This document shows, piece by piece, positions 1 to 10,031 of a stretch of 43,384 nucleotides of DNA. The notes under the pieces are model-generated. The model was not told the DNA's origin, searched no databases, and saw nothing but the letters and a program-made list of their open reading frames with translations. The translations under genes were made by a program, and so were the position numbers. Each line of letters starts with the position of its first letter. Positions within the stretch are counted from its first letter, which is position 1. Source of the stretch: a bacterium (GTDB lineage Bacteria; Patescibacteriota; Microgenomatia; Levybacterales; UBA12049); assembly GCA_021780675.1 (NCBI GenBank), contig JAJXYH010000020.1:1-43384 (forward strand), read 5' to 3'.

Positions 1-2070
1 TTCCGCAGAATATTTTTTAATTGCGGTTGTAATTATCTTTTTAATTCCTGATGCTTTAATTGCAGAATTAATAAATCCGTAGTTTTCGGGAAGTTTTTCA
101 TTAAGCATTAGTCTCCCAACAGTTGTTTCGATTACTTCGCCATTAACTTTTACATCAATCGGCTCTCTCAAACCTACTTTTTTAAGAGAATACGAAAGAA
201 ACGCTTCGGTTTCGCTCATAAATGAATGGTTAACTTCTTTTCTTAACGCTTCGTCTAAAGAAGTAATATAGAAAACTCCTACTGCCATTTCTTTGTTTGG
301 CAAAGTAATTGGGCTTCCGTCCGCAGGTTTTAGTAAATTTTCTCTTGGCATCATAAGACTTATTGCCTCTTCCTGTGCTTTTTGTGAAAGCGGAATATGA
401 ACAGCCATCTGATCTCCGTCGAAATCTGCGTTATAACCTGCACAAACACAAGGGTGCAAAGAAATTGCCGATCCTTCGATTAATACAGGATAAAATGCCT
501 GAATTCCGAGTTTATGAAGCGTAGGTGCGCGGTTTAAAAGAACCGGATGGTTTTTGGTTATTTCCTCCAAAATATCAAATACTTCTGGTGGTCTTTTTTC
601 GATAAATCTTTTTGCGGATTTGATATTTGGAGCAAACCCACGAACAATAACTTCTCTTAAAACAAAAGGTTTAAACATCTCAAGTGCCATTTCCTTAGGA
701 AGTCCGCATTGAGAAAGCTGAAGTTCAGGTCCAACAACAATTACGCTTCTTCCTGAGTAATCAACTCTTTTACCCAAAAGGTTTTGTCTAAACCTTCCCT
801 GTTTTCCTCTTAACATGTCCGAAAGACTTCTTAAGGGTGATGAGACAACCTGGCTTGATCTTTGTGATGCGTCAATTAACGAATCAACCGATTCCTGAAG
901 CATTCTTTTTTCGTTTCTTAAAATTATTTCCGGAGCTCCCAAAGAAATTAAGTGCTTAAGTCTATTGTTTCTGTTAATTACTCTTCTGTATAAATCGTTA
1001 AGATCACTTGTTGCAAATCTTCCTCCTGCAAGCTGGACCATTGGCCTTAAATCCGGTGGAATAACGGGAAGAACTGTCATAACCATGGATCTTGGTTCAA
1101 TTCCGGCTTTTCTCATTTTCTCTAAAAGCCTTAATCTTTTGATAAGTTTAAAGTATTTTTGACCCTTTGATTTTCCGGTTTCATCTCTAAGTGCAACAAT
1201 AAGTCCTGCGATATCAATCTTTTCGATTAGATCCATTAAGCCTTCCGCTCCTGTTTTAATAGTAAAGAATACCGGAATATCGTATTCTAAAATCTTAAAG
1301 TATTCATCTTCCGATAAAACACTTCCGATTTTTAAGCTTTTGATAAGTTTTGAGAGGGCTTCTTGTATTTCATCTAATTTTTTGTTTTCTGCTTCTGCCC
1401 TTTCTTCAAATCTTGCCATTTTTTGCCTCTTTTGAAGATCAAACTCTTGTTTTATTAATTCTTTTTGTTCATCTTTTGCTTTACCTTTTGCAGATTCTTT
1501 TTGCTTTTCTGCTGCTTCTTTTTCTAAAGTTTTTATCTCTGTTTCAATATCTTTTTTGACTTCCGCTTTTCTTCCCTCAATTGTTTTGGAAAGTTCCGAA
1601 AGAGCCTGCTTTTTCTTTTCTTCATCAAGTCCTATTACAAGATAAGAAGCATAATAAATTACCGATTCTAAAGCTTTTTGCGACATATCTAAAATTAATG
1701 ATAGTGCCGAGGATGATCCTTTGAAAAACCAAACATGTGAAACCGGTGCTGCCAGGGTAATATGTCCCATTCTTTCTCTTCTGACTCTGGAAAGGGTCAC
1801 TTCAACACCACATTTATCACAAATAATACCCCTATTTCTAATTCTTTTATATTTTCCACAATAACACTCCCAATCCTTGGTTGGTCCAAAAATTCTTTCA
1901 TCAAAAAGTCCGTCTTTTTCAGGACGTAATGTTCGGTAATTAATGGTCTCCGGTTTGGTTACTTCTCCATAAGACCAATTTAAAATATCTTCTTTTGATG
2001 CAAGAAGTAATTTAAGTGACTTAAAATCTAAAATTGTAATATCTTTATTTTTTCGATCGTTGTTATTCAT
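1..2070 (-). CDS. rpoC: DNA-directed RNA polymerase subunit beta' (C-terminal part runs off the left edge)
   Basis: Manual reverse translation from ATG at 2068-2070: [37 protein letters not shown]...; zinc Cys motif [23 protein letters not shown]; catalytic [12 protein letters not shown]. Not in ORF track because it is open at the window edge. Confidence 0.97.
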   Translation of the reverse strand, partial: MNNNDRKNKDITILDFKSLKLLLASKEDILNWSYGEVTKPETINYRTLRPEKDGLFDERIFGPTKDWECYCGKYKRIRNRGIICDKCGVEVTLSRVRRERMGHITLAAPVSHVWFFKGSSSALSLILDMSQKALESVIYYASYLVIGLDEEKKKQALSELSKTIEGRKAEVKKDIETEIKTLEKEAAEKQKESAKGKAKDEQKELIKQEFDLQKRQKMARFEERAEAENKKLDEIQEALSKLIKSLKIGSVLSEDEYFKILEYDIPVFFTIKTGAEGLMDLIEKIDIAGLIVALRDETGKSKGQKYFKLIKRLRLLEKMRKAGIEPRSMVMTVLPVIPPDLRPMVQLAGGRFATSDLNDLYRRVINRNNRLKHLISLGAPEIILRNEKRMLQESVDSLIDASQRSSQVVSSPLRSLSDMLRGKQGRFRQNLLGKRVDYSGRSVIVVGPELQLSQCGLPKEMALEMFKPFVLREVIVRGFAPNIKSAKRFIEKRPPEVFDILEEITKNHPVLLNRAPTLHKLGIQAFYPVLIEGSAISLHPCVCAGYNADFDGDQMAVHIPLSQKAQEEAISLMMPRENLLKPADGSPITLPNKEMAVGVFYITSLDEALRKEVNHSFMSETEAFLSYSLKKVGLREPIDVKVNGEVIETTVGRLMLNEKLPENYGFINSAIKASGIKKIITTAIKKYSAE

Positions 2071-5000
2071 CTGACGAATTACCTCCTTCTAAATCTTGTA
2101 CTTCTGGCTCCGAAACCGTATCTGCAATTTCAACGCCTTGATTTTTATCTCCGGCTTCTCCGCCATTCATTACGTCTTCTCCACCTAATTCTTCCTGCAT
2201 TTCCCTTGCTTCCTCTTCTATTTTTTCTGTTTTTTCTCCTTTACCTTCATCATCAATATCTAAGGGTTTATCGGAAATTGTTGCGCCAACCGGAACAACA
2301 TTTAATCCTAATGCGTTTAACTCTTTAATTAAAACCTTAAAAGACTCCGGAACTTTGGGGGTAGGGATATCTGTTCCCTTAACAATAGCTTCAAAAGCTT
2401 TTGCTCTTCCCACCACGTCATCGGATTTAATCGTAAGCATTTCCTGCAAAGTATATCTTGCTCTATGAGATTCTAAAGCCCAAACCTCCATCTCTCCAAG
2501 TCTTTGTCCACCCATTTGTGCTTTTCCACCCAAAGGTTGTTGGGTAACTAAAGAGTAAGGACCCGTGCTTCTTGCATGAGTTTTATCTTCAACCATGTGG
2601 ATTAACTTCATCATGTATTCAATTCCTACAACTGCAGGATTATCGTATGGTTCACCTGTTCTACCGTCATAAAGAATTGCTTTTCCATTTACAGGAAGTC
2701 CTGCTTTTTTAAGTTCATCAACAATTTGATCTTCGTTAACTTCCTCAAATGCAGGAATGGCAATTTTTTCATTTAAATTAATTGCTGCCCAACCAAGATG
2801 AGCCTCTAAAAGCTGTCCTAAATTCATTCTTGCAAGTACCGAGATTGGCGAAATAATAATATCTACAGGTGTTCCATCAGCAAGATGTGGCATATCAACT
2901 TCCGGTAAAATTCTTGAGATTACACCTTTATTTCCGTGTCTTCCCGCAAGTTTATCTCCGATTACAACGTGCCTAAGTTGTGCTACTTCAACCAGAATTT
3001 TCCTTAAAGTTCCCGGTTCTAATTCGTCTCCTTTTTTCCTGTCTAAAATCTGAACGTTTATAACTGTTCCTCTTTCACCGTGTGGCATTCTGAGGGACGT
3101 GTCCCTCACTTCTCTTGCTTGTTCACCGAAAATTGCCCTAAGTAATCTTTCTTCTGCTGAAAGTTCTGTTTCTCCCTTTGGAGCAATCTTTCCAACCAAA
3201 ATGTCTCCGGGTCCAACTTCAGATCCGATTACAACAATTCCTTCTTCGTCAAGGTTTGCCAAATCTTCTTCAGAAACATTTGGAATATCTCTGGTTGTTT
3301 CTTCAGGACCTAACTTTGTTTCTACAACTGCTGCTTCGTGTTTTTCAATGTGAATAGAAGATAAAATATCTTCTTTTACCAATCTTTCGGAAATTACAAT
3401 ACCGTCCTCATAACCTAGTCCGTCAAAAGACATATATGAAATTAGTAAATTCTGCCCCAGAGCCAATTCTCCTTTTTGTGAAGCCGGTCCATCGATTAAT
3501 AAGTCTCCCTTTTTAACCTTTTGTCCCGCATTAACAACTGTTCTTTGAGTATAAGCTGTTGCCGAAGAAGTTCTCTTAAACGAGTCAATATAAAAAGTTG
3601 CTTCTTCTTTTGCCCCCTTGCCTTTTAAGACAACTTTAATTGCATCTGCATATTCAACCTCTCCGTCAAAAGGAGCGTAAACAACTCTTCCCATCATTTG
3701 GGAAATTAAATTTTCCATTCCTGTTCCAACCACGGGACTTGCAGGTTTTATAAGCGGGACTGCTTGACACTGCATGTGAGTACCCATCAAAGCTCTGTTC
3801 GCCTCATCATGGGAAACAAACGGAATAAGAGATGCTGCGGATCCGACAACTTGTCTTGGCACAACGTCAATATATTCTATATTTTCCTTATCTGTTTCTA
3901 TAAATTCTCCTCTAAACCTTGCGGCAATTCTGGCATCTTTAATTCTGTTTCCATCCATTACTCCCGCATGAGTTACATAATGTTTTTGCTCATCATCGGC
4001 AGAAAGATAAACAATTTCATCTGTTGCTTTAGATACAACGTCTGAACCTCTTTTTTCGTGAATAACTTTTCTATACGGAGCTTCTAAAAATCCATAATCA
4101 TTAACTTTTGCGTACAAAGACATATAAGTTACAAGTCCGATATTTGGTCCTTCAGGGCTTCGGATCGGACAAATCCTTGAATACTGCGAAGCATTAATAT
4201 CGCGAATCGAGAAGGCTGCCCTTTCTCTTGAAATTCCACCGGTTCCCATAACTGTAAGCCTGTTTAAGTTATCGATTTCCGATAATGGATTGGTCTGATC
4301 TAAAATTGTTGAAAGCTGTGAAGTTCTAAAGAATTCATTAATCGAAGCCATAATTGGTCTTGCGTTAATTAGTCCCCCAATGGAAATTGGCACATCGGGC
4401 TGAATTAAACTCATTCTTTCTTTTACGCTTCTCTCAAGTCTTAAAGCTCCGATTCTAAAAGCTGTAGTTGCAACCAGTTCTCCAACTCTTCTTACTCTTC
4501 GGTTTGCCAAGGAATCAATATCGTCGATTTCCTCTTCGCCTTTTGCAAGTTTTATCAAGAAGTTCATCGTTGCGATAATATCTTCTATGGTTAAAATTTT
4601 TGTTTCCTCGCTTGGTGGATTAAATCCTTCTATGTGTTCTAGTTTTTTATTTATCTTGTACCTTCCGACAGCACCCAAATCATATCTTCTATTATTAAAA
4701 AATGTTCCCAAGAAGTTTTCTCTTACTTTATCGATAACTACCGGTTCTCCCGGATGCATTTTTCTAAAGATTTCAATAAGTGCTGCATTTGAATCGGTTG
4801 TATCGTCTTTTAAGAGTGTGTTTTCTATGTATTTTGTGGTACCGTCTGCTTCTATTTTTAAAAATTTGTCTTTAATGTCCTGGTTTGAGGAAAGTCCGAG
4901 AGCGCGAAGGAAGGTTGAAGCTAAAAACTTTCTTCTTCTATCAATCTTAACCATAATTGTCTCATGTCTTGTAGTAGCAAATTCCAACCAACTCCCGTGA

Positions 5001-5500
5001 ACTGGTCTTATTTCGGCATTATAAAGTTTTTTACCGGTAACATTATCTACAGTTGCTGTAAAGAATACGCCGGGGCTTCTTACTAACTGGTTTACAACTG
5101 CTCTTTCTATACCATTAATAACAAAAGTCCCCCTGTCTGTCATTTGGGGAATATCGCCTAAGAAAACTTCCTGATCATAGGTTGCGCCGGTTTTCTTATT
5201 GGTAAGTGTTGCATTAACATATAGAGGCGCATCAAAAGTAATTCCTTTAGAAAGTGCAATATCCGGAGTATTTACGGCTTTTCCAAGTCTATAATCTTTA
5301 AGTTCAAGTGTCCAGTTTTTTTCGGTAAAATCATCAATGGGAGAAATTTCTGCTAAAACTTCTTTAATTCCATGGTCTAAAAACCATTGATAAGACTGTT
5401 TTTGTACAGCTAGAAGATCTAATTTAGGCAAGAGAGAAAAATCTTGTCCCCAGTTGATTCTAATGCCATCTTTATTATCGTTATTATTATGCTTAGCCAT
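2063..5500 (-). CDS. rpoB: DNA-directed RNA polymerase subunit beta
   Basis: 1145 aa; RpoB motifs ([50 protein letters not shown]). Stop overlaps the rpoC start. Confidence 0.98.
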   Translation of the reverse strand: MAKHNNNDNKDGIRINWGQDFSLLPKLDLLAVQKQSYQWFLDHGIKEVLAEISPIDDFTEKNWTLELKDYRLGKAVNTPDIALSKGITFDAPLYVNATLTNKKTGATYDQEVFLGDIPQMTDRGTFVINGIERAVVNQLVRSPGVFFTATVDNVTGKKLYNAEIRPVHGSWLEFATTRHETIMVKIDRRRKFLASTFLRALGLSSNQDIKDKFLKIEADGTTKYIENTLLKDDTTDSNAALIEIFRKMHPGEPVVIDKVRENFLGTFFNNRRYDLGAVGRYKINKKLEHIEGFNPPSEETKILTIEDIIATMNFLIKLAKGEEEIDDIDSLANRRVRRVGELVATTAFRIGALRLERSVKERMSLIQPDVPISIGGLINARPIMASINEFFRTSQLSTILDQTNPLSEIDNLNRLTVMGTGGISRERAAFSIRDINASQYSRICPIRSPEGPNIGLVTYMSLYAKVNDYGFLEAPYRKVIHEKRGSDVVSKATDEIVYLSADDEQKHYVTHAGVMDGNRIKDARIAARFRGEFIETDKENIEYIDVVPRQVVGSAASLIPFVSHDEANRALMGTHMQCQAVPLIKPASPVVGTGMENLISQMMGRVVYAPFDGEVEYADAIKVVLKGKGAKEEATFYIDSFKRTSSATAYTQRTVVNAGQKVKKGDLLIDGPASQKGELALGQNLLISYMSFDGLGYEDGIVISERLVKEDILSSIHIEKHEAAVVETKLGPEETTRDIPNVSEEDLANLDEEGIVVIGSEVGPGDILVGKIAPKGETELSAEERLLRAIFGEQAREVRDTSLRMPHGERGTVINVQILDRKKGDELEPGTLRKILVEVAQLRHVVIGDKLAGRHGNKGVISRILPEVDMPHLADGTPVDIIISPISVLARMNLGQLLEAHLGWAAINLNEKIAIPAFEEVNEDQIVDELKKAGLPVNGKAILYDGRTGEPYDNPAVVGIEYMMKLIHMVEDKTHARSTGPYSLVTQQPLGGKAQMGGQRLGEMEVWALESHRARYTLQEMLTIKSDDVVGRAKAFEAIVKGTDIPTPKVPESFKVLIKELNALGLNVVPVGATISDKPLDIDDEGKGEKTEKIEEEAREMQEELGGEDVMNGGEAGDKNQGVEIADTVSEPEVQDLEGGNSSDE

Positions 5501-5525
5501 TTATAATATAGGATTTAAATTTAAC

Positions 5526-5563
5526 GCCAAAAAAATGGGAAAGGTATCTCACCTTTTCCATTT
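5526..5563 (-). terminator. Strong hairpin plus U-tract immediately upstream of rpoB (terminator or attenuator)
   Basis: Minus strand AAATGGAAAAGGT-GAGAT-ACCTTTCCCATTT followed by a T run; 13-bp stem with one wobble; ends about 26 nt before the rpoB ATG. Confidence 0.7.
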
Positions 5564-5623
5564 GCTCTTATGAGTGATTGTTTTTATATCATGATTAAGG
5601 CTTTTATGTCAAGAGGGAATTTG

Positions 5624-5761
5624 TTATCTTAAATACCAATCCCTTTGTGCAATAATCTGGTGTGTATGACGTGTGCCATTTGGAACTTGATTCTGGGTAC
5701 CTGCTTGCTGACTACGTTTAGCTTTTAATTCGTCCATTGTTTCAACTCCCATCTGAAACAT
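5624..5761 (-). CDS. Small hypothetical protein, 45 aa
   Basis: Manual translation MFQMGVETMDELKAKRSQQAGTQNQVPNGTRHTHQIIAQRDWYLR*; lies in the gap between rpoB terminator and the 5785-6078 ORF, same strand. Confidence 0.4.
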   Translation of the reverse strand: MFQMGVETMDELKAKRSQQAGTQNQVPNGTRHTHQIIAQRDWYLR

Positions 5762-5784
5762 TTGAAAAAGTTTTGTATAAGAAG

Positions 5785-6078
5785 TTAAAAAATATGTTCA
5801 CCCAAATTATTTTCAATAACATTAATCGATCCTTGCACAAATTGAGGATCAGCTAATCTTAACTCGTCTAAAACTGCAAAAGGTGATTTAGAGTTCCAAG
5901 TCCCCCTACATTCTTCATCAACAATAAGCCCAATTCTGACCAATGCACCAATATTTACAGATTGTACTATTTCACTTAATGCATTAAATTTTTTACTGCC
6001 ACGTAAAGCTTCTCCTGCAATTCTTTCTATTCGGGCTGGCCTTTGCTCTTCAGCGACTGGATAAGGTCTTTCAGTCAT
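5785..6078 (-). CDS. Hypothetical protein, 97 aa
   Basis: ORF with TATAAT element 8 nt upstream of ATG. Confidence 0.65.
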   Translation of the reverse strand: MTERPYPVAEEQRPARIERIAGEALRGSKKFNALSEIVQSVNIGALVRIGLIVDEECRGTWNSKSPFAVLDELRLADPQFVQGSINVIENNLGEHIF

Positions 6079-6112
6079 AAAAAGGCATTATAATTTATGT
6101 CAAGCAGAAGAC

Positions 6113-6613
6113 TTATATTTTCCTTGAATCAATTGCCCAGTGTAAAAGAGCCTGACGCTGACGTGGCCTGCAAGATAAATCTTGCTTAACACAGTTTTTT
6201 TTAAGTTGAGATATATGACGTTTAATTGCAAGCCATCTTTTTATTTGCCTTTGATCATCCGTTGATCTTCTTCCCATGTAATACCTGCAATACCACTGAA
6301 ACCACCCCCGCGGATCAATTCCATTAATCCAGCCTTTTTTTCGCCAAACCGATAAAGGCTGGCTCGCGTTAACACCAAAAAAATTAAGTTTTGCTTCGTG
6401 TTTTTTAGAATTTAATTTTGCATGAGTAAACCAATTTTTAGGAAATTCTTTCTTACAGTCTGTCATATATTTTCCGCCAAAAACCCCAAGCTCAAGCATT
6501 TGCTTAGGAGTTAATTCCGGTTTAAATAAAGGTTCAAAATTTTTGCCTACCTCCTCTGTTAGCAAATACGAATATCCTTCTTGCATCTTGTCATTTACTG
6601 TAACTTTTTTCAT
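6113..6613 (-). CDS. Conserved hypothetical protein (family with ELGVFGGKYMTDC...QPLSVWRKKGWI...DPRGWFQWYCRYYMGRR...QIKRW...SCRPRQRQALLHWA)
   Basis: Highly conserved Trp/Arg-rich sequence that I recognise as a widespread uncharacterised family; start trimmed from 6634 to internal Met (MKKVTVND). Confidence 0.8.
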   Translation of the reverse strand: MKKVTVNDKMQEGYSYLLTEEVGKNFEPLFKPELTPKQMLELGVFGGKYMTDCKKEFPKNWFTHAKLNSKKHEAKLNFFGVNASQPLSVWRKKGWINGIDPRGWFQWYCRYYMGRRSTDDQRQIKRWLAIKRHISQLKKNCVKQDLSCRPRQRQALLHWAIDSRKI

Positions 6614-6614
6614 A

Positions 6615-7097
6615 TTAATTTTGCTTAAAACCAATTGTTACGAGATCAACGCCTAAAGCCGATAGTAACAAATCTACAGTCTTATCAAATTGCTCAGCCT
6701 TTGTATCTTCACCCAGTATGTTCCCATCAGATGCTTTAAATCTCATCACTATCCGGCCTTCGTGAACTTTAGATCTTACCTCAAATGGCAACTTTTTTCC
6801 TCTAAGCGGATAATAAGTAACTTCACCACCCAACGGATTATTTAACTCTGTAAGTCTATGCACATCTAATTTTTCAATTGTTTGCCCGGGAGCAAAAATA
6901 TTCTTATAAATTGTTAATACCCCTTTCCAAATTTCAGGATTAAAATCGGAAGCACTAAACCAGTGAATAGGAGTAGGTTTATCTACTTTTGCCTCACGGA
7001 CCTTTTTTGAAACCTCTACCGCGTATATTGCATCTTCTCTTGCGGAGGCCATTCTGGCAGAGGAAGAATAATATTGCCCGCCTCTATCTCTATCCAT
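6615..7097 (-). CDS. Hypothetical protein, 160 aa
   Basis: ORF, operon-like spacing with the 6113-6613 gene; TGTTATAAT promoter element upstream at 7121-7129. Confidence 0.7.
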   Translation of the reverse strand: MDRDRGGQYYSSSARMASAREDAIYAVEVSKKVREAKVDKPTPIHWFSASDFNPEIWKGVLTIYKNIFAPGQTIEKLDVHRLTELNNPLGGEVTYYPLRGKKLPFEVRSKVHEGRIVMRFKASDGNILGEDTKAEQFDKTVDLLLSALGVDLVTIGFKQN

Positions 7098-7242
7098 AAT
7101 ATAAATAATATACGAACGGGATTATAACAAATGCCCGTTTTAATTCCAAACTAAACCATATTATTTTAAGCTAATTTTAAGAAAAGGTTGTTTAAATATA
7201 CCAAGACTCAATAAAATTTCTAATTTCATGTATTTACAAACT

Positions 7243-7280
7243 GCTCCGCTTATTCCTTAACAAGCGGAGCTTTTTGTTTT
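7243..7280 (+). terminator. Rho-independent terminator-like hairpin
   Basis: GCTCCGCTT-attccttaac-AAGCGGAGC followed by TTTTTGTTTT on the + strand. Confidence 0.7.
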
Positions 7281-7310
7281 AAATAAGGATTTTTAAGTTT
7301 TTATTAAAAT

Positions 7311-7487
7311 TTAGGCGAATAGATGAGTATAGATATTTCCAAAAAATACAAAGGATATAAAGAAAAATACTCCCAATAAAACTAAGATTACCGTTAGGGC
7401 GCCAAGGGTAAAAAATATTCCATGTAAATAACTTTGAAACGGAGAAAAATGACTAATCTCATCTTGAGTATTTGCGCTTTGTTCCAT
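7311..7487 (-). CDS. Small single-pass membrane protein, 58 aa
   Basis: Manual translation MEQSANTQDEISHFSPFQSYLHGIFFTLGALTVILVLLGVFFFISFVFFGNIYTHLFA*; TATATT 5 nt upstream of ATG. Confidence 0.6.
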   Translation of the reverse strand: MEQSANTQDEISHFSPFQSYLHGIFFTLGALTVILVLLGVFFFISFVFFGNIYTHLFA

Positions 7488-7525
7488 ATACTAATATAAT
7501 CTATCAAAATATTCTTCAAGTCAAA

Positions 7526-7936
7526 TTATCCGGGATAAAACTCCTCAAAGCGTTTTTTAAGAAGTAAATATTTTTGTAAGGTTTTGTTTTTTATGGCGGT
7601 TTCACCGGTTATTATTTCTTCTTTTGTCTGATATTTTGTAACCGAAAAATTTCTATCATCATTAAATTTAATTCTGGAAAAATCTTGCCGAGAGCCTTCC
7701 GGTAATTCATTCCATAAATGAAAACTGGGTTTGTCATAGATTATTTTTCCACCCAACAAATCAAAAACCATCAAACTTGTTACGGCGCATTGACCAAGAG
7801 CTTTATTCTCGTTGGACCAATCATCTTGAACTTCAAAAAAGGCGGTATCTTTACCCCAAACTTTTTCAAAAATACTTTGTATTTTTATAAATTCGTCTTT
7901 TGTTAGTAAACTTGAGGACATGTATAAATTTTTCAT
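7526..7936 (-). CDS. YunG-like conserved protein
   Basis: Motif GQCAVTSLMVFDLLGGKI...SFHLWNELPEG...DFSRIKF resembles the YunG family GQCAVTALVVQDYFGG...HYWNRL pattern. Confidence 0.65.
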   Translation of the reverse strand: MKNLYMSSSLLTKDEFIKIQSIFEKVWGKDTAFFEVQDDWSNENKALGQCAVTSLMVFDLLGGKIIYDKPSFHLWNELPEGSRQDFSRIKFNDDRNFSVTKYQTKEEIITGETAIKNKTLQKYLLLKKRFEEFYPG

Positions 7937-8059
7937 AAAAGGAGTATAAAATTAATTAAATATTATTTCAATTAAAATAGGACTAAAATCTCAACAACTT
8001 CTAGCCGATCTATATTTTGTGATCAACTTTTTTGAGCAGATTTTAATTTAATTTTTGCT

Positions 8060-8080
8060 AAAAAATACCCCGGGGTTATA
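8060..8080 (-). terminator. Possible weak terminator after Lys-rich mini-protein gene
   Basis: Minus strand AACCCCGGGGTATTTTTT; short stem. Confidence 0.35.
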
Positions 8081-8095
8081 AATTACAAACTTAAA

Positions 8096-8203
8096 CTATT
8101 TTCTCTTTTTCTTTGTTGCTTTTTTCTTGGTTGTTTTTTTAACTGTTTTTTTAGCAACTTTTTTCTTTACTACTTTTTTCTTTGCTTTCTTTTTTGCTGG
8201 CAT
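8096..8203 (-). CDS. Lysine-rich basic mini-protein, 35 aa (histone H1-like tail composition)
   Basis: Manual translation MPAKKKAKKKVVKKKVAKKTVKKTTKKKATKKKRK*; strong Shine-Dalgarno AAAGGAGGTGATTTAC before ATG. Confidence 0.75.
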   Translation of the reverse strand: MPAKKKAKKKVVKKKVAKKTVKKTTKKKATKKKRK

Positions 8204-8336
8204 GTAAATCACCTCCTTTTCCGTGTATATATTTATTATGAATTGTTTTTTTTATCAATTTCAATAGTTTTTAATAAAAAAATGGCAAATTGGGGGTTTT
8301 TAAAACAAAAAACAACAAAAAAATAAACTTTTTAAC

Positions 8337-8363
8337 AAACTATACTTAAATACTCAAGTATTT
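8337..8363. repeat. 27-nt direct repeat copy 1 (contains inverted repeat), at the 3' end of the wHTH gene
   Basis: aaactatacttaaatactcaagtattt, identical to 8676-8702. Confidence 0.9.
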
Positions 8364-8650
8364 CAGGATTGATTTTGGAACGATTTTAAAAAACTAACGA
8401 ATTTTTTTCCATATGGAGACAGTGTATGAAGCATAAAATTACCTTCTCTTTCTTTAATAATTAATCCTGCATTATAAAGTCTTCTTGTATGATCTCCAAT
8501 TGTCTTGGCATTTCCTTTTGTTTTAGAAATTATTTCATCTAAAGTGATTTCTTTATTTTTTGCAATAAGTAAAAGTATTTCAATTCTATAATGATTAGAA
8601 ATTCCTTTAAGATGTCTTTCCATTTGCCTTGGTGTTTTTAATCTTGCCAT
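8363..8650 (-). CDS. Winged-helix (ArsR-like) transcriptional regulator
   Basis: MARLKTPRQMERHLKGISNHYRIEILLLIAKNKEITLDEIISKTKGNAKTIGDHTRRLYNAGLIIKEREG: wHTH pattern. Confidence 0.8.
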   Translation of the reverse strand: MARLKTPRQMERHLKGISNHYRIEILLLIAKNKEITLDEIISKTKGNAKTIGDHTRRLYNAGLIIKEREGNFMLHTLSPYGKKFVSFLKSFQNQS

Positions 8651-8675
8651 ATTAGATAATAAATATTAGTATAAT

Positions 8676-8708
8676 AAACTATACTTAAATACTCAAGTAT
8701 TTAAGTAT
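8676..8708. promoter_or_regulatory. 27-nt repeat copy 2 extended to a 28-nt palindrome (putative operator) in the divergent intergenic region
   Basis: ATACTTAAATACT-CA-AGTATTTAAGTAT (13-bp perfect arms, 8681-8708), between wHTH gene and metallopeptidase gene. Confidence 0.8.
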
Positions 8709-8751
8709 CTAAATAATATGATCTATTTTATGAAATTGGTATAATTTAAAA

Positions 8752-9138
8752 ATGAACTACCAAGCAAGAGAAATATATTATGCTTTTAAAGGAAAGCTTG
8801 TCGGAACCAAATTTATGAAAATTTGTGTTTGCGAAACTTTATCTAAAATGACGCCTGAAATAATTAATTTTATAACTTCAAACTGTTGGTTTTTTTCCTC
8901 CCTGGATGATGCATGGGCTTTTACATTTACGGGAAACGACTTAAAAGATAACCATTTAATTTTTCTAAGCGATGACCTCTTAAAAGAAGAACTAAATCAA
9001 ATATATTACTCTATTGCACATGAAATTGGACACGTAATGCTAAAACACAGAAACTCAACTCTTGTTAAACAAAGTAAGGTAGAAATTAAAATACAGGAAA
9101 AAGAAGCGGATATTTTTGCAAAACAATTTATATATTAG
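8752..9138 (+). CDS. ImmA/IrrE-like zinc metallopeptidase
   Basis: IAHEIGHVMLKHRN (HExxH) plus downstream EKEADIFAKQF; TGGTATAAT 6 nt before ATG. Confidence 0.75.
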   Translation: MNYQAREIYYAFKGKLVGTKFMKICVCETLSKMTPEIINFITSNCWFFSSLDDAWAFTFTGNDLKDNHLIFLSDDLLKEELNQIYYSIAHEIGHVMLKHRNSTLVKQSKVEIKIQEKEADIFAKQFIY

Positions 9139-9490
9139 ATTTCCTTAGTTCCGCCTCCGTTAGGCCAAAATGATGTCCGATTTCATGCATTACCGTACTT
9201 CTAACTTGTGCAGTTATTTCTTCGTCTGTTCTTGCAACCCTTAAAATAGAGTTTTTAAAAATGGTTATTTTATCGGGAATATTACTGTAATAAATCCCTC
9301 TTTTTGTCTGCGGCACGCCTTCATAAAGTCCTAATAAAAGCCCCCGTGGAGGAACTTTTCCTTTCCAAAGCTGAAACGGTTTAGGATAATCTTTTACGGT
9401 TACGGAAACGTTATTTAATTTTTCTCCGAATTCTTTGGGTAAACTGTCCAAGGCATCGGCTACTAATTTGTTAAATCTTTTATCGTCCAT
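9128..9490 (-). CDS. Zincin-like metallopeptidase (DUF1025/PF06262-like)
   Basis: ...RSTVMHEIGHHFGLTEAELRK; TGCTATAAT 6 nt before ATG. Confidence 0.8.
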   Translation of the reverse strand: MDDKRFNKLVADALDSLPKEFGEKLNNVSVTVKDYPKPFQLWKGKVPPRGLLLGLYEGVPQTKRGIYYSNIPDKITIFKNSILRVARTDEEITAQVRSTVMHEIGHHFGLTEAELRKSNI

Positions 9491-9515
9491 TAAAAAATTA
9501 TAGCACCGGAGTAAA

Positions 9516-10031
9516 TTATTGGTTTAACATCTTAGGTCCGCGGCCTCTTTGTACATTCCCAAAATTACTATGCTTATCACTATTATTTTGCATATACTGC
9601 CTCATAATCCCTTGCATCGGACCTCTTTTTAACCATAAATTATCTAAACCTGTTGCATCAATTAAAATTGCCGCAATAATAACCGCCGCTATAAAAAATG
9701 TAATTAACAAAAACGGATTGAATTTATAAGAAAAATCAAATTTTCTTAAAAAGAATATTCCTAATATTAGTCCCATTATTCCTAAAATTAATATCCACCA
9801 TGGAAAAGTACCAATAAGCAGTGTTAGTCTTACACCTTTCATCGGACCATTGGCTCTTATTAAAAAATCAATAAGACTAAATATAAAAACCGATGCGATT
9901 ATCGATAAAATAAGTCCTGCAAAGGTTAAGATACCTGCCAATACAAAATAAAACTTTGGTTTCATCGAAACCTTATCTTCCTTTATCTTCTCCATTACAT
10001 TTTTCTTTATATTTAATTTTTTGTATGACAT
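9516..10031 (-). CDS. Multi-pass membrane protein, putative anti-sigma partner
   Basis: Three to four hydrophobic segments; start overlaps the end of the ECF sigma gene. Confidence 0.65.
   Translation of the reverse strand: MSYKKLNIKKNVMEKIKEDKVSMKPKFYFVLAGILTFAGLILSIIASVFIFSLIDFLIRANGPMKGVRLTLLIGTFPWWILILGIMGLILGIFFLRKFDFSYKFNPFLLITFFIAAVIIAAILIDATGLDNLWLKRGPMQGIMRQYMQNNSDKHSNFGNVQRGRGPKMLNQ

Noticed and set aside
1350-1559. 69-aa Leu/Phe-rich plus-strand ORF
   Set aside because: Antisense of the coiled-coil Lys/Glu-rich insertion of rpoC.
3099-5000. Plus-strand ORFs inside rpoB (3099-3353, 3764-4045, 4587-5000)
   Set aside because: Antisense to a strongly supported gene; low-complexity or Cys/Ser-rich shadow translations with no family signal.
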